Assembly (NCBI GenBank): GCA_020201365.1
Contig: JAIVGV010000278.1
Location: 1 to 16,626, forward strand
Length of the DNA: 16,626 nucleotides
Origin: Acidobacteriota bacterium
Lineage (GTDB): Bacteria > Acidobacteriota > Blastocatellia > Pyrinomonadales > Pyrinomonadaceae
Direction: 5' to 3'
The notes below the pieces were generated by a model, which was not told the origin of the DNA, searched no databases, and worked only from the letters and a program-made list of their open reading frames with translations. This document shows, piece by piece, positions 15,981 to 16,626 of this stretch (position 1 is its first letter; every line of letters starts with the position of its first letter). The translations under genes and the position numbers were made by a program.

Positions 15981-16080
15981 AAGTACTGAGTGCTGAGTAC
16001 TGAGTACTGAGAAAAGAGAGAGAGAGAGTCGGGTTTACGTGCCCGGCTCTTGTCTTTCACTCAGTACTCAGTACTTTTTT
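15981..16080 (+). terminator. Terminator built from heptamer repeats after the TPR gene
   Basis: Four tandem heptamers (three TACTGAG, one TGCTGAG; 15984-16011) form the left arm and two inverted ones (CTCAGTA twice, 16060-16073) the right arm. Bases 15996-16011 pair perfectly with 16060-16075. In another register 15981-15998 pairs with 16059-16076 over 18 bp with one G-U wobble. Inside lie a GA-dinucleotide run and an 8-bp stem, GAGTCGGG (16026-16033) with CCCGGCTC (16042-16049). The right arm leads straight into T6, so the whole acts as an intrinsic terminator a few bases after the TPR stop codon. Confidence 0.85.
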
Positions 16081-16117
16081 GTTGAATCCGCCCGCCCCGC
16101 GGGGTAGCATCGGCGGC

Positions 16118-16626
16118 ATGATGAAGCTCTTTCGTGTTCGCCCGCGCGCGCTGCGCGGGCTGTGCGTTTCGTCGTCGTCGCTCGCGCTCGCGCTCGCCGT
16201 CGTCGCGTCGTGCGCGTCGGTCGCGCGGGCGGAGCAGTGGGGCGGGATCGTGCCGCTGAAGTCGCGGCGGGCGGACGTGGAGAAGGTGCTGGGTAAGCCC
16301 GTCGAGGACAAGCCGGGCGCGACGGGGACGCTGCGCTTCAAGGTGCAGGGCGGGACGATCACGGTCGCCTTCGTGGAGGCGCGCTACGTCGCCGCGCACC
16401 ACCTCGCGCCCGACCTCGAAGGCACCGTGCGGCAGATAGTCCTCCAGCACGACTCCGCGACGGACACGCCCGACTCGATGCAGATCACGACCAACAGAGC
16501 CTTCCAGCGCGACCGCGAGGGCAACGCCGAAATCTACCGCAACCAGCGCGACGGCATCGCCTACACCTTCATCGAGGGCAAGCTCCGCACGACCTACTAC
16601 ACAGCCTCCGCCGAAGAGTTCAGGAA
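16118..16626 (+). CDS. Secreted hypothetical protein (3' end off the window)
   Basis: An open frame with no stop runs from the ATG at 16118 (a second ATG follows at 16121) to the window edge, 169 residues. The N-terminus is an Arg-rich head and a hydrophobic Leu/Ala/Val core. Two export readings are possible: signal peptidase I cleavage after ARA (residues 36-38), or a lipobox-like VAS-Cys32 giving a lipoprotein. The mature part begins EQWGGIVPLKSRRADVEKVLGKP, followed by beta-rich segments (GTLRFKVQGGTITVAFVEARY) and IAYTFIEGKLRTTYYTAS. This W-G-I-x-P-L-x-S-R-x-x-V-E-x-x-L-G opening recurs in small secreted proteins of Acidobacteriota as I recall them, without a known function. No clear ribosome binding site or strong promoter is seen after the preceding terminator. 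Confidence 0.75.
   Translation, partial: MMKLFRVRPRALRGLCVSSSSLALALAVVASCASVARAEQWGGIVPLKSRRADVEKVLGKPVEDKPGATGTLRFKVQGGTITVAFVEARYVAAHHLAPDLEGTVRQIVLQHDSATDTPDSMQITTNRAFQRDREGNAEIYRNQRDGIAYTFIEGKLRTTYYTASAEEFR

Overview
The window is a very GC-rich bacterial chromosome segment, most consistent with Acidobacteriota (possibly Blastocatellia). The pointers are an Oar-like TonB-dependent receptor ending in QFGLKLNF, a CadC-like winged-helix regulator fused to a TPR array, secreted TPR and hypothetical proteins, and widely spaced biosynthetic genes. The lineage is inferred from gene style only. Both ends cut genes: a TonB receptor at the left edge and a secreted hypothetical protein at the right.

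Layout. 1-2469 (+): C-terminal part of the TonB receptor, then a strong intrinsic terminator. 2950-3846 (+): a LysR-type regulator. 3968-8581 (+): a complete leucine block, leuA-leuB-leuC-leuD, converting 2-oxoisovalerate to 2-oxoisocaproate. Its spacers carry strong hairpins, including one built from heptamer repeats between leuC and leuD, and its LeuA lacks the C-terminal leucine-sensing domain. 10881-8603 (-): a convergent phenylalanine operon in the order chorismate mutase, prephenate dehydratase, type I-beta DAHP synthase. It runs tail-to-tail into leuD with a 21-base gap. 11102-11831: no convincing gene, but it holds the phe promoter, fragments of TonB-receptor C-termini and a 21-bp perfect hairpin. 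11832-12386 (-) and 12556-14325 (+): a divergent pair, a small secreted protein and the winged-helix/TPR regulator. 14467-14596: another TonB-receptor tail with its terminator. 14748-15977 (+): a secreted TPR protein, followed by a heptamer-repeat terminator. 16118 to the end (+): a secreted hypothetical protein, cut by the edge.

The main discovery candidate lies upstream of the phenylalanine operon. A short ORF on the minus strand (11101-11012) encodes a leader peptide beginning MHEHRFNCFAFTFRFSF, with six Phe codons among twelve. It is followed by a possible antiterminator (11040-11027 pairing with 10969-10957) and an intrinsic terminator (10964-10915) that ends just before the ribosome binding site of the chorismate mutase gene. 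This is the full logic of ribosome-mediated attenuation, as in enterobacterial pheL-pheA. Here it would govern a three-gene operon that includes the first shikimate-pathway enzyme, in what looks like a non-proteobacterium.

Secondary points are the repeated TonB tail fragments, the heptamer-repeat hairpins, the unregulated-looking LeuA, and the LysR gene co-oriented with the leu block.
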